Positions 26,680 through 34,559 of a stretch of 64,000 nt of DNA are shown here, piece by piece. The translations under genes and the position numbers were made by a program. Under the pieces are notes generated by a model that was not told the origin of the DNA, did no database searches, and saw only the letters and a list, made by a program, of their open reading frames with translations. The DNA is from Bacteroidota bacterium (GTDB taxonomy: Bacteria > Bacteroidota > Bacteroidia > Chitinophagales > Chitinophagaceae). The stretch covers positions 124,001 through 188,000 of the forward strand of contig JAGWRO010000040.1 in NCBI GenBank assembly GCA_028876495.1, given 5' to 3'. Position 1 is the first letter of the stretch; each line of letters starts with the position of its first letter.

Positions 26680-28671
26680 ATGCCAGTTTCCAAAAAGTTC
26701 TCTGATTATATAAAGCCAATGCTGGCAAAAGAAACCGCTGAAGCATTTGATGACAAGGGCTGGCTTTTTGAAATAAAATGGGATGGATATCGTGCTATTG
26801 CTGAAAAGAAAAAAAGTAAGATCTTATTGTATTCCCGTAATGGGCTTGATTTTGCAGAAAAGTATCCTGTTGTGGTGGCTCAGGTAAAGAAAGTAAAAGC
26901 AGATGCGGTGCTCGATGGAGAAATTGTAGTACTCAATGATGAAGGCAAACCCGATTTCCAATTTCTTCAGCATTATTCTGAAAACCAAAACCGCCCGATT
27001 CAATATTACGTTTTTGATTTATTAGAACTTAACGGAAAAGATACCACATCGCTTCCTCTTATAGACAGGAAAGAATTATTGAAGAAGATTATTCCTGAAA
27101 ATAACCCGGCGATAAAATATTCTGATCATATTTTCGAAAAAGGGAAATCTTTTTTCCGGGTTTCCAAAGAGAAAGATTTGGAAGGAATTATGGCGAAAAA
27201 GATGGATTCTAAATATTATCCGGGCAAACGAACCACGGATTGGCTCAAGATAAAAAATCATAAAACTGCAGAAGTGATTATTACCGGATATACAGAACCA
27301 TCCGGATCCAGGAAATATTTTGGTTCACTGATTCTTGCGGCTAAAGAAGGTACTAAGTTTATTTACATGGGGAATGCGGGCACAGGTTTTAACGCTGGAT
27401 CACTGAAAGAATTATATGATCTCTTTCAGCCTCTTGTTCAAAAGAAATCTCCTTTCGAAGAAAAAATTAAAAACAATTCGAAAATAACATGGCTGAAACC
27501 GGCAGTAATCTGTGAAGTGAAATTTTCAGAAGTTACTGCAGATGGTAAATTACGTCACCCGGTTTTTTTACGTTTACGCGATGATAAAACAATTAATGAA
27601 ATCAATATGGATAACATAAAAGATAATCGGAAATCTACTCCGGTAAAGATCAAAGAAAAATCAAAGAAGAAATCTTCAAATATCAGCCTTTCAAAAAGTA
27701 AAAATGTTTCCTCAAGTAATAAAAGTGAGAAAGAAGAAACCGATAAAGTGTATTCTTTTGGAAAAAGCCAGGTAACTGTTACACATTTTAATAAGGTTTA
27801 TTTTCCTGATGAAAAAGTAACAAAAGGAGATGTAACGGATTACTATATTTCAATGGCAGATTATGTTCTTCCCTATTTGAAAGGTCGTCCGGAATCGCTT
27901 TTACGCAATCCGAATGGTATTAAAGAAAAAGGTTTCTTTCAAAAAGACGCTGCGGATGATGCACCTTCATTTGTGCATCGAAAACAAGTTCATTCTGATT
28001 CAACCAACAAAGAAGTAAACTATATTGTTTGCGATAATATAGAAACGCTGGTTTACTTAAATAATTTGGGCTGTATCGAAATCAATCCCTGGCATTCAAC
28101 CGTTGAGGCTTTGGATAAACCGGATTATCTTATGATCGATATTGATCCATCGGATAAAAATACTTTTAGCCAGGTGATAGAAGTTGCCCTGACTGTAAAA
28201 ACAATTTTAGAGAAAGCCGGTGCTTCATGCTTTTGCAAAACCTCAGGTTCTTCGGGTATGCATATTTATGTTCCTGCCGAAAAAAAATATAGTTATGAGC
28301 AGGTAAAAAATTTTGCTTATTTAGTTTGTATGCTTGTCAATGATCAACTGAAAGATCTTACGACGCTTGAGAGAAATTTGCAAAAGCGTAGCAAAAAACA
28401 GATATATATGGATTATCTGCAAAACAGCCGTGGGCAAACGATAGCGTCTGTTTATAGCTTGCGCCCAAAACCAGGCGCGACTGTTTCTACACCGTTGTTG
28501 TGGGATGAAGTGAAGCCAGGATTATCTCCTAAGCAATTTACCATTTACAACACTTTAGAAAGAGTAAAAAAGATGGGCGATCTTTTTAAAGGCGTTTTGG
28601 GTAAAGGGATCGATCTTGAGAAGTGTTTGAAAAATTTACAGAACCTCTCCGCGAAAGTTGCGGCTGAGTAA
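26680..28671 (+). CDS. ligD: ATP-dependent DNA ligase D (ligase + polymerase domains)
   Basis: A 663-residue LigD with ligase first and polymerase second. The ligase nucleotidyl motif I is EIKWDGYRA with Lys33; motifs III to V are visible (YYVFDLLEL, DLEGIMAKK, DWLKIKNHK). A basic Ser/Lys linker (about 310-360) leads to the primase-polymerase domain, with DYLMIDIDPSD for metal binding and TSGSSGMHIYVP. The polymerase adds nucleotides or ribonucleotides at broken ends before sealing. The phosphoesterase domain is absent and encoded by the previous gene, 17 bp upstream. The final 36 bp overlap the 3' end of a convergent acetyltransferase gene. Confidence 0.96.
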   Translation: MPVSKKFSDYIKPMLAKETAEAFDDKGWLFEIKWDGYRAIAEKKKSKILLYSRNGLDFAEKYPVVVAQVKKVKADAVLDGEIVVLNDEGKPDFQFLQHYSENQNRPIQYYVFDLLELNGKDTTSLPLIDRKELLKKIIPENNPAIKYSDHIFEKGKSFFRVSKEKDLEGIMAKKMDSKYYPGKRTTDWLKIKNHKTAEVIITGYTEPSGSRKYFGSLILAAKEGTKFIYMGNAGTGFNAGSLKELYDLFQPLVQKKSPFEEKIKNNSKITWLKPAVICEVKFSEVTADGKLRHPVFLRLRDDKTINEINMDNIKDNRKSTPVKIKEKSKKKSSNISLSKSKNVSSSNKSEKEETDKVYSFGKSQVTVTHFNKVYFPDEKVTKGDVTDYYISMADYVLPYLKGRPESLLRNPNGIKEKGFFQKDAADDAPSFVHRKQVHSDSTNKEVNYIVCDNIETLVYLNNLGCIEINPWHSTVEALDKPDYLMIDIDPSDKNTFSQVIEVALTVKTILEKAGASCFCKTSGSSGMHIYVPAEKKYSYEQVKNFAYLVCMLVNDQLKDLTTLERNLQKRSKKQIYMDYLQNSRGQTIASVYSLRPKPGATVSTPLLWDEVKPGLSPKQFTIYNTLERVKKMGDLFKGVLGKGIDLEKCLKNLQNLSAKVAAE

Positions 28672-29208
28672 TGAATAGATGGCAGTGTCTTCAAACTTTC
28701 CGTTGAAGAAAAAATCTTCTTTAAAATAAGCTTCTCTTATAAAACCTGTGTTTTCCAAAATTTTTGCTGAAGCAATATTCAGTGGCGTTATACGTCCTTC
28801 AATGCTGTGTAATTTCAATTCGTTAATACCATAGTCAAGAACTTTTAATACCGCTTCATTTGTGAGTCCTTTTCTCCAAAATTCCGGTAACAACATATAA
28901 CCAATTTCTGCTCTGTAGTGTTCTTTTATTAATCGCCAAAGGCCAATCGTTCCAATTAGTTTTTCCGGATTTTCTTTCAACGCCATAGCCCACGTAATTC
29001 CTGAATTATTTTCAAGCAAATCATTGATCATCTTAATAAAATCCATCGCTTCATTCATTAAAGTCATTGGTTTTTTCCCAATGTGTTTCATTACTTCAGT
29101 ATTAGAGCGGAGTTTAAAAAATTGTTCCGCATCTGCATCTTTCATCTTTCTTAATACCAATCTTTCAGTTGTAAGTTCTGGAAATGGGTCAAAGTTTACC
29201 TCAAGCAT
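28636..29208 (-). CDS. GNAT acetyltransferase (RimJ/RimL type)
   Basis: A 190-residue single-domain N-acetyltransferase. The opening LTTERLVLRKMKDADAEQFFKL and the later GYMLLPEFWRKGLTNEAVLKVLDYGI (acetyl-CoA loop in Q/RxxGxA position) and NIASAKILENTGFIREAY are characteristic of the RimJ/RimL/YdaF group. These acetylate protein N-termini or small molecules; the substrate cannot be predicted. The gene converges with ligD, and the last 12 codons overlap ligD's end on the other strand, so neither gene has room for a terminator. Confidence 0.9.
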   Translation of the reverse strand: MLEVNFDPFPELTTERLVLRKMKDADAEQFFKLRSNTEVMKHIGKKPMTLMNEAMDFIKMINDLLENNSGITWAMALKENPEKLIGTIGLWRLIKEHYRAEIGYMLLPEFWRKGLTNEAVLKVLDYGINELKLHSIEGRITPLNIASAKILENTGFIREAYFKEDFFFNGKFEDTAIYSLLSRNFRGEVL

Positions 29209-29476
29209 ATTTTTGTTATTGAAAAGAAAAATGAAGATAATAATAATATTTGCTGTTTAACAAATACACCTAACAGTAAAACAACAAATTTCGGCGATTT
29301 CTGTTTTTTGCGGTTGGCGAGGATAAAACCGTAGCGCATTACTTATTAAGAAATAGTGTATATCAGTAAAATTGTTATACCTTACGATTCAAATCCTTTA
29401 TTGCTGCTAAATACCAATCTTTCCTTTTTTAAACATCACTGGTTTAATATTTTTTTTAATCTTAAAATTTTAAAAC

Positions 29477-30010
29477 ATGAAAAAGATTTTTTTCATCCTG
29501 TTTGCGTTGCCTTTAGTTTTTTTGTCATGCAACAGCAAAGACGAAACTAAAACGGATGTCATGACTTCCGACACGCATAGTAGTATTCAGTTACCCTATG
29601 AAGCGTCTTACACAACGGATTTTACTAATAATGTTCCTGATTCGGAGTTATTGGTCGTTCTAAATTCATACAAAGCGTGGGAAAATGGCGATATGAATGC
29701 ACTTCGTGCAACCATGGGCGATAGTATGTTTGTGAACGGTTCAAACGGCTTTAGGTTTGCTGGTCTTACAGATTCTCTTATGAAACAGTGGCAAATTTCC
29801 AGAGATAGTTTGAGTTCTGTAAAAATCACGATGGATGTATGGTTAAAAAACCATTCTGTAAAAGACAGCAGCAACTTCATAAACGTTTGGTATAAAGAAA
29901 TTGATACTTATAAATCCGGGAAAGTGGATTCTGCAAATTATGAAGATGATAATCTTATGAGAAATGGAAAAATATCTTGGTTTTCGTCTCATAAACAAGT
30001 ACTGAAATAA
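29477..30010 (+). CDS. lipoprotein, paralogue of the protein at 14739-15281
   Basis: A 177-residue predicted lipoprotein with lipobox VFLSC at about residue 18, followed by a Ser/Thr/Asp-rich linker. The mature part carries VLNSYKAWENGDM, MGDSMFVNGSNG, MDVWLKNHSVKDSS, INVWYKEID and DSANYEDDNLMRNGKI. The same motifs in the same order occur in the lipoprotein at 14739-15281, about 14 kb away, although overall identity looks low. The layout resembles an NTF2/SnoaL-like fold (inference). The gene has a clean hairpin terminator. The 268-bp upstream spacer has no other gene and no clear promoter box. Confidence 0.85.
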   Translation: MKKIFFILFALPLVFLSCNSKDETKTDVMTSDTHSSIQLPYEASYTTDFTNNVPDSELLVVLNSYKAWENGDMNALRATMGDSMFVNGSNGFRFAGLTDSLMKQWQISRDSLSSVKITMDVWLKNHSVKDSSNFINVWYKEIDTYKSGKVDSANYEDDNLMRNGKISWFSSHKQVLK

Positions 30011-30028
30011 AAAGTAAAATTCTTTTGT

Positions 30029-30064
30029 AATCCACCTGATGATCAATCCAGGTGGATTTTTTTT
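30029..30064 (+). terminator. rho-independent terminator after the lipoprotein gene
   Basis: AATCCACCTG and CAGGTGGATT form a 10-bp stem followed by eight T. Confidence 0.93.
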
Positions 30065-30087
30065 GAAACAGAAAATAGAAATCTCTT

Positions 30088-30104
30088 TTATTTCTTCGTT
30101 TACT
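30088..30104 (-). repeat. AGYAAACRAA-type intergenic motif, copy 7
   Basis: AGTAAACGAAGAAATAA on the minus strand, about 30 nt after the Lrp stop. It continues into AAGAGATTTCTATTTT, closely similar to the copy at 51258-51277. Confidence 0.65.
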
Positions 30105-30133
30105 TTGGTAGAAAATTCTGTATTCGTTAATTA

Positions 30134-30637
30134 TTATTCCCACACCAATTGATGTGTTTGTTTTATTATTCCCATGATAAAAATACTTTGAACGTGCCCT
30201 ACATTTTCAGTTTCGCTTAATTTATTTACGTGAAAATCGTAATAAGCATTCATGTCTTCGCAAACCACTTTTAACATAAAATCAAATTCACCGGAAATAC
30301 TATAACATTCAATCACTTCATTCAAATTATTGATCACTTTTATGAATTTTGCACCTGCATTTTTACCGTGTTGTTTTAAAGAAACATAACAGATAACCAT
30401 AAGCGATTTTTTCACTTTCGTGTTATCCACTAATGTTGCATATTGTTTAATGATGCCGGCTTCTTCCATTCTTTTAATGCGTTCATGAACAGGCGTTGTA
30501 CTTAGATGAACTTTTTCAGCAATTTCTTTTACCGTAACGCGGGCATTTTCCTGTAAAAGTTTTAAAATAGAAAGGTCTTTTTTATCTGGTATGTACGAGA
30601 TGGTTACTGATTCTTCTTTTCGAGTTCTTGAAATCAT
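30134..30637 (-). CDS. Lrp/AsnC family transcriptional regulator
   Basis: A 167-residue regulator of the feast/famine family. The N-terminal helix-turn-helix is at about residues 33-62 (VTVKEIAEKVHLSTTPVHERIKRM), followed by the linker strand and the C-terminal RAM domain (VICYVSLKQHG, ECYSISGEFDFMLKV), which binds amino acids and makes octamers. It is divergent from ahcY, and the 124-bp spacer holds a perfect 16-bp palindrome and several ATTCT half sites. By family habit it probably regulates itself and may regulate ahcY. The N-terminal 15 residues precede the conserved fold, so a start about 12 codons further in is possible. Confidence 0.93.
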   Translation of the reverse strand: MISRTRKEESVTISYIPDKKDLSILKLLQENARVTVKEIAEKVHLSTTPVHERIKRMEEAGIIKQYATLVDNTKVKKSLMVICYVSLKQHGKNAGAKFIKVINNLNEVIECYSISGEFDFMLKVVCEDMNAYYDFHVNKLSETENVGHVQSIFIMGIIKQTHQLVWE

Positions 30638-30684
30638 AGTAAAAATGACATTTATTCTTTTTTATTGAATATTACTGTAAATGT

Positions 30685-30700
30685 ATTCTAAAGTTAGAAT
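30685..30700. promoter_or_regulatory. perfect palindrome between lrp and ahcY, candidate operator
   Basis: ATTCTAA-AG-TTAGAAT is a perfect 7-2-7 inverted repeat. Extra ATTCT half sites lie on both sides (near 30652 and 30706). It lies 29 bp before the ahcY -7 box and overlaps the likely lrp promoter region. Confidence 0.6.
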
Positions 30701-30728
30701 AAGTATTAGTATTTTATTCTGATATTGG

Positions 30729-30736
30729 TACATTTG
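30729..30736 (+). promoter_or_regulatory. ahcY promoter, -7 box TACATTTG
   Basis: Exact TAnnTTTG match, 25 bp upstream of the ATG. Confidence 0.75.
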
Positions 30737-30761
30737 CAATCTAAAAACAAAATAATAAATT

Positions 30762-32090
30762 ATGTCATCAGTTACAAAAAATACGATTGACTTTGGCCTG
30801 AAAAATAAAGTGAAAGACTTAAGTCTTGCAGATTGGGGCCGGAAAGAAATCAACCTTGCAGAAGCTGAAATGCCGGGATTAATGGCGCTTCGCGAAGAAT
30901 TTGGAAAAGAACAACCTTTGAAAGGTGCGCGCATCGCAGGTTGCCTTCATATGACCATTCAAACAGCGGTACTTATTGAAACATTGATTGATCTTGGAGC
31001 AGAAGTAAAATGGAGTTCATGTAATATCTTTTCAACACAAGATCAGGCTGCTGCAGCTATTGCCGCTGCCGGAATTGGTGTTTTTGCATGGAAAGGCCAA
31101 ACACAGGAAGAAAGTGATTGGTGTATTGAACAAACATTATTTTTCGGGAGTGAAGATCGTCCTTTGAATATGATCCTGGATGATGGTGGCGATTTGACCA
31201 ACATGGTTTTTGATAAATACCCTGAATTAATTCAGCATGTAAAAGGTTTATCAGAAGAAACTACTACCGGTGTTCACAGATTGTATGAAAGAATGGAAAA
31301 AGGTACTTTGCCGATTCCTGCAATCAACGTAAATGATTCTGTAACCAAATCTAAGTTTGATAATAAATACGGTTGTAAAGAAAGTTTGGTTGATGCTATC
31401 AGAAGAGCGACTGATATTATGATGGCCGGAAAAGTTGCAGTAGTAGGCGGTTACGGAGACGTTGGTAAAGGTTCTGCAGCAAGTTTGCGTGGCGCCGGTG
31501 CAAGAGTAATCGTCACAGAAATTGATCCTATTTGTGCTTTGCAGGCCGCTATGGATGGTTATGAAGTAAAGAAAATGATTGATGCGGTAAAAGAAGCAGA
31601 TATCATTGTTACTGCTTCAGGTTGCCGTGATTTGATTACCGGCGAACATTTTAAGGTGATGAAAGACAAAGCCATTGTTTGTAACATTGGTCATTTCGAT
31701 ATCGAAATTGATATTGCATGGTTGAATAAAAATTATGGCAATACCAAAGATACCATTAAACCACAGGTTGATAAATATACTATCGATGGAAAAGATGTGA
31801 TCGTTTTGGCAGAAGGTCGTTTGGTGAATTTAGGTTGTGCCACAGGCCATCCAAGTTTTGTAATGAGTAATTCATTTACCAACCAGGTGCTGGCGCAGTT
31901 GGAGATATGGCTTCATTCAGATCGGTATGAAAACAAAGTGTATGTGCTTCCAAAACATTTGGATGAAAAAGTTGCTCGTCTACATTTGAAAAAAATCGGT
32001 GTGGAACTGGATGAACTTTCTGACAAGCAAAGTGCTTATTTGAGTATTCCAAAAGAAGGCCCATATAAGCCTGAAATGTATAGATATTAG
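30762..32090 (+). CDS. ahcY: adenosylhomocysteinase
   Basis: Hydrolyses S-adenosylhomocysteine to adenosine and homocysteine in the methyl cycle. The 442-residue protein is full length. The substrate side shows [16 protein letters not shown] and DDGGDLT; the NAD-binding Rossmann motif [11 protein letters not shown] lies near residue 228; [10 protein letters not shown] and [17 protein letters not shown] complete the site. The C-terminus ends KPEMYRY, containing the Lys and Tyr that reach into the partner subunit's NAD site. It has its own promoter, a divergent Lrp-type regulator and a terminator after the stop, so it is a single-gene unit possibly controlled by methionine or related amino acids. 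Confidence 0.98.
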   Translation: MSSVTKNTIDFGLKNKVKDLSLADWGRKEINLAEAEMPGLMALREEFGKEQPLKGARIAGCLHMTIQTAVLIETLIDLGAEVKWSSCNIFSTQDQAAAAIAAAGIGVFAWKGQTQEESDWCIEQTLFFGSEDRPLNMILDDGGDLTNMVFDKYPELIQHVKGLSEETTTGVHRLYERMEKGTLPIPAINVNDSVTKSKFDNKYGCKESLVDAIRRATDIMMAGKVAVVGGYGDVGKGSAASLRGAGARVIVTEIDPICALQAAMDGYEVKKMIDAVKEADIIVTASGCRDLITGEHFKVMKDKAIVCNIGHFDIEIDIAWLNKNYGNTKDTIKPQVDKYTIDGKDVIVLAEGRLVNLGCATGHPSFVMSNSFTNQVLAQLEIWLHSDRYENKVYVLPKHLDEKVARLHLKKIGVELDELSDKQSAYLSIPKEGPYKPEMYRY

Positions 32091-32119
32091 TCCCTCAAAT
32101 TCCCCTGACGGAAAAATCA

Positions 32120-32149
32120 GAAAACCCGCTTTGTGAAAGGTGGGTTTTC
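32120..32149 (+). terminator. terminator of ahcY
   Basis: GAAAACCCGCTTT and AAAGGTGGGTTTTC form a stem with one bulged base, then GATTTTATAA; it starts 30 bp after the stop. Confidence 0.8.
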
Positions 32150-32176
32150 GATTTTATAATACTTCATCTCTTTCTT

Positions 32177-32184
32177 TACTTTTG
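32177..32184 (+). promoter_or_regulatory. promoter -7 box TACTTTTG
   Basis: Exact TAnnTTTG match 14 bp upstream of the ATG at 32199, so the leader is under 10 nt. Confidence 0.65.
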
Positions 32185-32198
32185 TCTAAACACGAGTT

Positions 32199-32624
32199 AT
32201 GCAACAAAACAAACCAAAGCTTGACATCATTAACATGCTGCTGGAAGATTGCATTATGGCATTTCCTGTTTCTTCTTTTGTAATAAGTATTTACCAGCAA
32301 TACCAGCGCAGAGGGTGGTTGAGTAAAAAGCAATTGCAGGGATTGTATGATAAAGCTTCTAAAATAACTGGAGTGCTTCCCGGGCGGCTGGCTGCATTGG
32401 AATCTATCATAAAAAAAATGCCGACAAGAGAAAAGTCAGAACTTCCGGAAAATGCCCCGCTTTTTGAAAAAGATGAAGCAGCAGGTAAACTGATAGAAGA
32501 GATTCTCGCAAAATATCCTCAACATAAAAGAGGATTATTCTTAAAAGCAAAATACGATAACAACGAAGTCCTTTCCCCGGCTGATGTTTCTGAGTTAAAA
32601 AAGTTCAGGCAACACCTGAAATAA
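32199..32624 (+). CDS. hypothetical protein, 141 aa
   Basis: A soluble, highly charged protein of unknown family. The N-terminal half contains FVISIYQQYQRRGWLSKKQLQGLYDKASK; the C-terminal half AGKLIEEILAKYPQHKRGLFLKAKYDNN suggests paired helices. There is no signal peptide or catalytic motif. The -7 box just upstream and the normal codon composition make it a real gene. It is followed by another unknown gene of similar size, 103 bp away, without a clear terminator between them. Confidence 0.8.
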   Translation: MQQNKPKLDIINMLLEDCIMAFPVSSFVISIYQQYQRRGWLSKKQLQGLYDKASKITGVLPGRLAALESIIKKMPTREKSELPENAPLFEKDEAAGKLIEEILAKYPQHKRGLFLKAKYDNNEVLSPADVSELKKFRQHLK

Positions 32625-32727
32625 AAATGCCCGGTTTTTCGTTTTCCTTTTAACAAAAGATTTTTTTTCCGGATTAATACCTGAAATCAATTTTTAGTCT
32701 TATTAATAGAAATAAAAATTGTCAATT

Positions 32728-33039
32728 ATGGAAAAAATTATACAACAGGAAATATTTCTCTTTACCGGTACTCGCTTTTCTTCAAGACAGTGCTGGCAAA
32801 AGCTCGACGAAAACGATCGTATCGGTTCTGAAGCTGATCAACTCCAGGATGCTTGCTGGAACGGACTTTTACAAAATATGCTCCCGGAAATCGTTGAAGG
32901 CAACAAAGATTTGTATTTGTGGCAGATAAGAGAAAACAAATCAGGAATAGAGATCGAACTTGGCGAACTACCTTCTGAGCCTGACCCTTATTATTCGATT
33001 GACCCCTACCTTTTTACAGAAGGCCAATTCATGAGCTAA
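32728..33039 (+). CDS. hypothetical protein, 103 aa
   Basis: A small acidic protein (MEKIIQQEIFLFTGTRFSSRQCW...). The ATG at 32728 is preferred to a TTG three codons upstream. It ends with an acidic, proline- and tyrosine-rich tail (ELPSEPDPYYSIDPYLFTEG). No family is recognised. It lies before a bidirectional terminator shared with the convergent Tyr-rich protein gene. Confidence 0.72.
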   Translation: MEKIIQQEIFLFTGTRFSSRQCWQKLDENDRIGSEADQLQDACWNGLLQNMLPEIVEGNKDLYLWQIRENKSGIEIELGELPSEPDPYYSIDPYLFTEGQFMS

Positions 33040-33061
33040 AAGAAAGCGAATATAAATCTTC

Positions 33062-33080
33062 ATTATTTGCTTGTTTGCTG
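33062..33080 (-). repeat. AGYAAACRAA-type intergenic motif, copy 8
   Basis: CAGCAAACAAGCAAATAAT on the minus strand, beyond the terminator of the Tyr-rich protein gene. Confidence 0.55.
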
Positions 33081-33138
33081 CCAATGATTAATTTGTTTCA
33101 TCGCTTCTCTTCAAAATTTTAAAAATTAAGGGCATAAA

Positions 33139-33160
33139 AAAACCGACTGATACCGGTTTT
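33139..33160. terminator. bidirectional terminator
   Basis: AAAACCG and CGGTTTT form a 7-bp stem between two convergent stop codons, with A and T flanks. Confidence 0.75.
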
Positions 33161-33183
33161 GATTTTATTTCTTTCTTTATGAT

Positions 33184-34323
33184 TTATTTACCTACTACTC
33201 TGTATTGAACAATACCATTGTTTGATTCTTCTCTCAGATAAATATTATCGGGTGTTTGATAAAGCTGCTCGCCATTTACTGTAACAATTTTTGAATTTTC
33301 AGGCAATTGGGTAACGATATCACCAATTTGCATAGATTCTGGCGCATTGATGATATCGCTTTCATTAATTGAGGTATTATTGATTACTCCGTTTTTACCT
33401 ACCACAATAAAAACGTCATTACCATTTTCGTCCCTGTCGGCTTTATAATAAGTTCCGTTAAGCTCATATAAACTTTCCCCATTAATTATAACAGAACGCG
33501 CTCCTTCAGGAAGAGAGGAAACCGTTGCACCCATAGGAGCATCAACTACTTCGTAAGTGTTGTCATATTGCCTGTAATAAATTCCATTATAATAATAGTA
33601 AGGAAGTCCCCCAATAAATAATCTTACATAACCAAAAGGAAGCACGCTGATATGTAACCCAAAAGGAGGGAATATTGGTTGGTAATATCCATTGTAATAG
33701 CCATAATAATAACCTCCATAATAATAATATGGATATCCGCCGAAATGTATAGAAATAAAATTATGAGGAATTACCGTGTAGCGTGCTCCAAACATAAACC
33801 TTGTTCTGCGGCCATACACATTTCCATAATAACGATCATCACGATCATAATGATTGTAATACCGATTATCCCGATCATAGCCGCGATAATTATTCTGGTA
33901 AACATTTCGTGATACCCTGTCCCTTTCATACCTGTTATCATTGTTTCGCGAAGCAACAATTCTTTGGTCAGAAGAAGATGGATTTCTTTGTGAAAATACA
34001 CGCTGGTTGTTTGAAGAATTTTGAAACTCTCTGGTTTGGGCAACCCTGTTGTTATTGAAATTTCTCTCAGGTGCTTGTCTTACCGTCATTTGTCTTGATG
34101 ACTGAGGGCTTTGAACCCGTTGAGCAGAACCACGGTCATTAAAAGATCTCACAGGAGCAGATCTTGTTTCCATTTGCCTTGGAGCGGAAGGTGCACGGAA
34201 TACATTTCCCGAAGGCCTTGTATTACCTTCTCCTCTTAATTGACGGGTTCTTTGTGCATAGCTGATATTAACAATACCAGCAAATATTACCCCAAGGGAA
34301 AATATTTTAAAGATGTTTTTCAT
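33184..34323 (-). CDS. secreted DUF6515-like protein with Arg/Asn/Gln-rich and Tyr-rich regions
   Basis: A 379-residue exported protein. After a signal peptide (MKNIFKIFSLGVIFAGIVNISYAQ) comes a low-complexity region rich in Arg, Asn, Gln and Ser up to about residue 160, then a Tyr/Asp/Arg stretch and a Gly/Tyr stretch. The C-terminal part has three copies of a unit of about 45 residues: GLHISVLPFGYVRLFIGGLPYYYYNG, GATVSSLPEGARSVIINGESLYELNG and GDIVTQLPENSKIVTVNGEQLYQTPD. This unit, xxxxLPxxxxxVxxxGxxxY, is the hallmark of DUF6515. The protein is probably surface or matrix associated. A -7 box (34358-34365) precedes it. Confidence 0.85.
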   Translation of the reverse strand: MKNIFKIFSLGVIFAGIVNISYAQRTRQLRGEGNTRPSGNVFRAPSAPRQMETRSAPVRSFNDRGSAQRVQSPQSSRQMTVRQAPERNFNNNRVAQTREFQNSSNNQRVFSQRNPSSSDQRIVASRNNDNRYERDRVSRNVYQNNYRGYDRDNRYYNHYDRDDRYYGNVYGRRTRFMFGARYTVIPHNFISIHFGGYPYYYYGGYYYGYYNGYYQPIFPPFGLHISVLPFGYVRLFIGGLPYYYYNGIYYRQYDNTYEVVDAPMGATVSSLPEGARSVIINGESLYELNGTYYKADRDENGNDVFIVVGKNGVINNTSINESDIINAPESMQIGDIVTQLPENSKIVTVNGEQLYQTPDNIYLREESNNGIVQYRVVGK

Positions 34324-34357
34324 TTATTAATAGTTAATGTGTTAAGAGATGGGTTAC

Positions 34358-34365
34358 CAAATTTA
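34358..34365 (-). promoter_or_regulatory. promoter -7 box TAAATTTG for the DUF6515-like gene
   Basis: Exact TAnnTTTG match on the minus strand, 34 bp upstream of the ATG. Confidence 0.65.
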
Positions 34366-34559
34366 ATTTATTTTGGATGGCATTTTTGTTAAATATTTTT
34401 TCAAAATTTACCCCAAAACATAGGTATAGATATAATAATTGTGAAAAAGTTTAAAAGGCTTAAAAAATTTTTTTCTTTAGGACTGTATCTAAAATACTTA
34501 ACATTAGTTGTCTTTTCAAATCTTCATTAATAAATCCGTATTTTTCGAAAAATTTTTCA

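Noticed and set aside
33550-33930. Repeated ATAATA/ATAACC sequence that might be a CRISPR or microsatellite
   Set aside because: It is the coding sequence of the Tyr- and Gly-rich part of the DUF6515-like protein; repeat lengths are irregular and there are no spacers.
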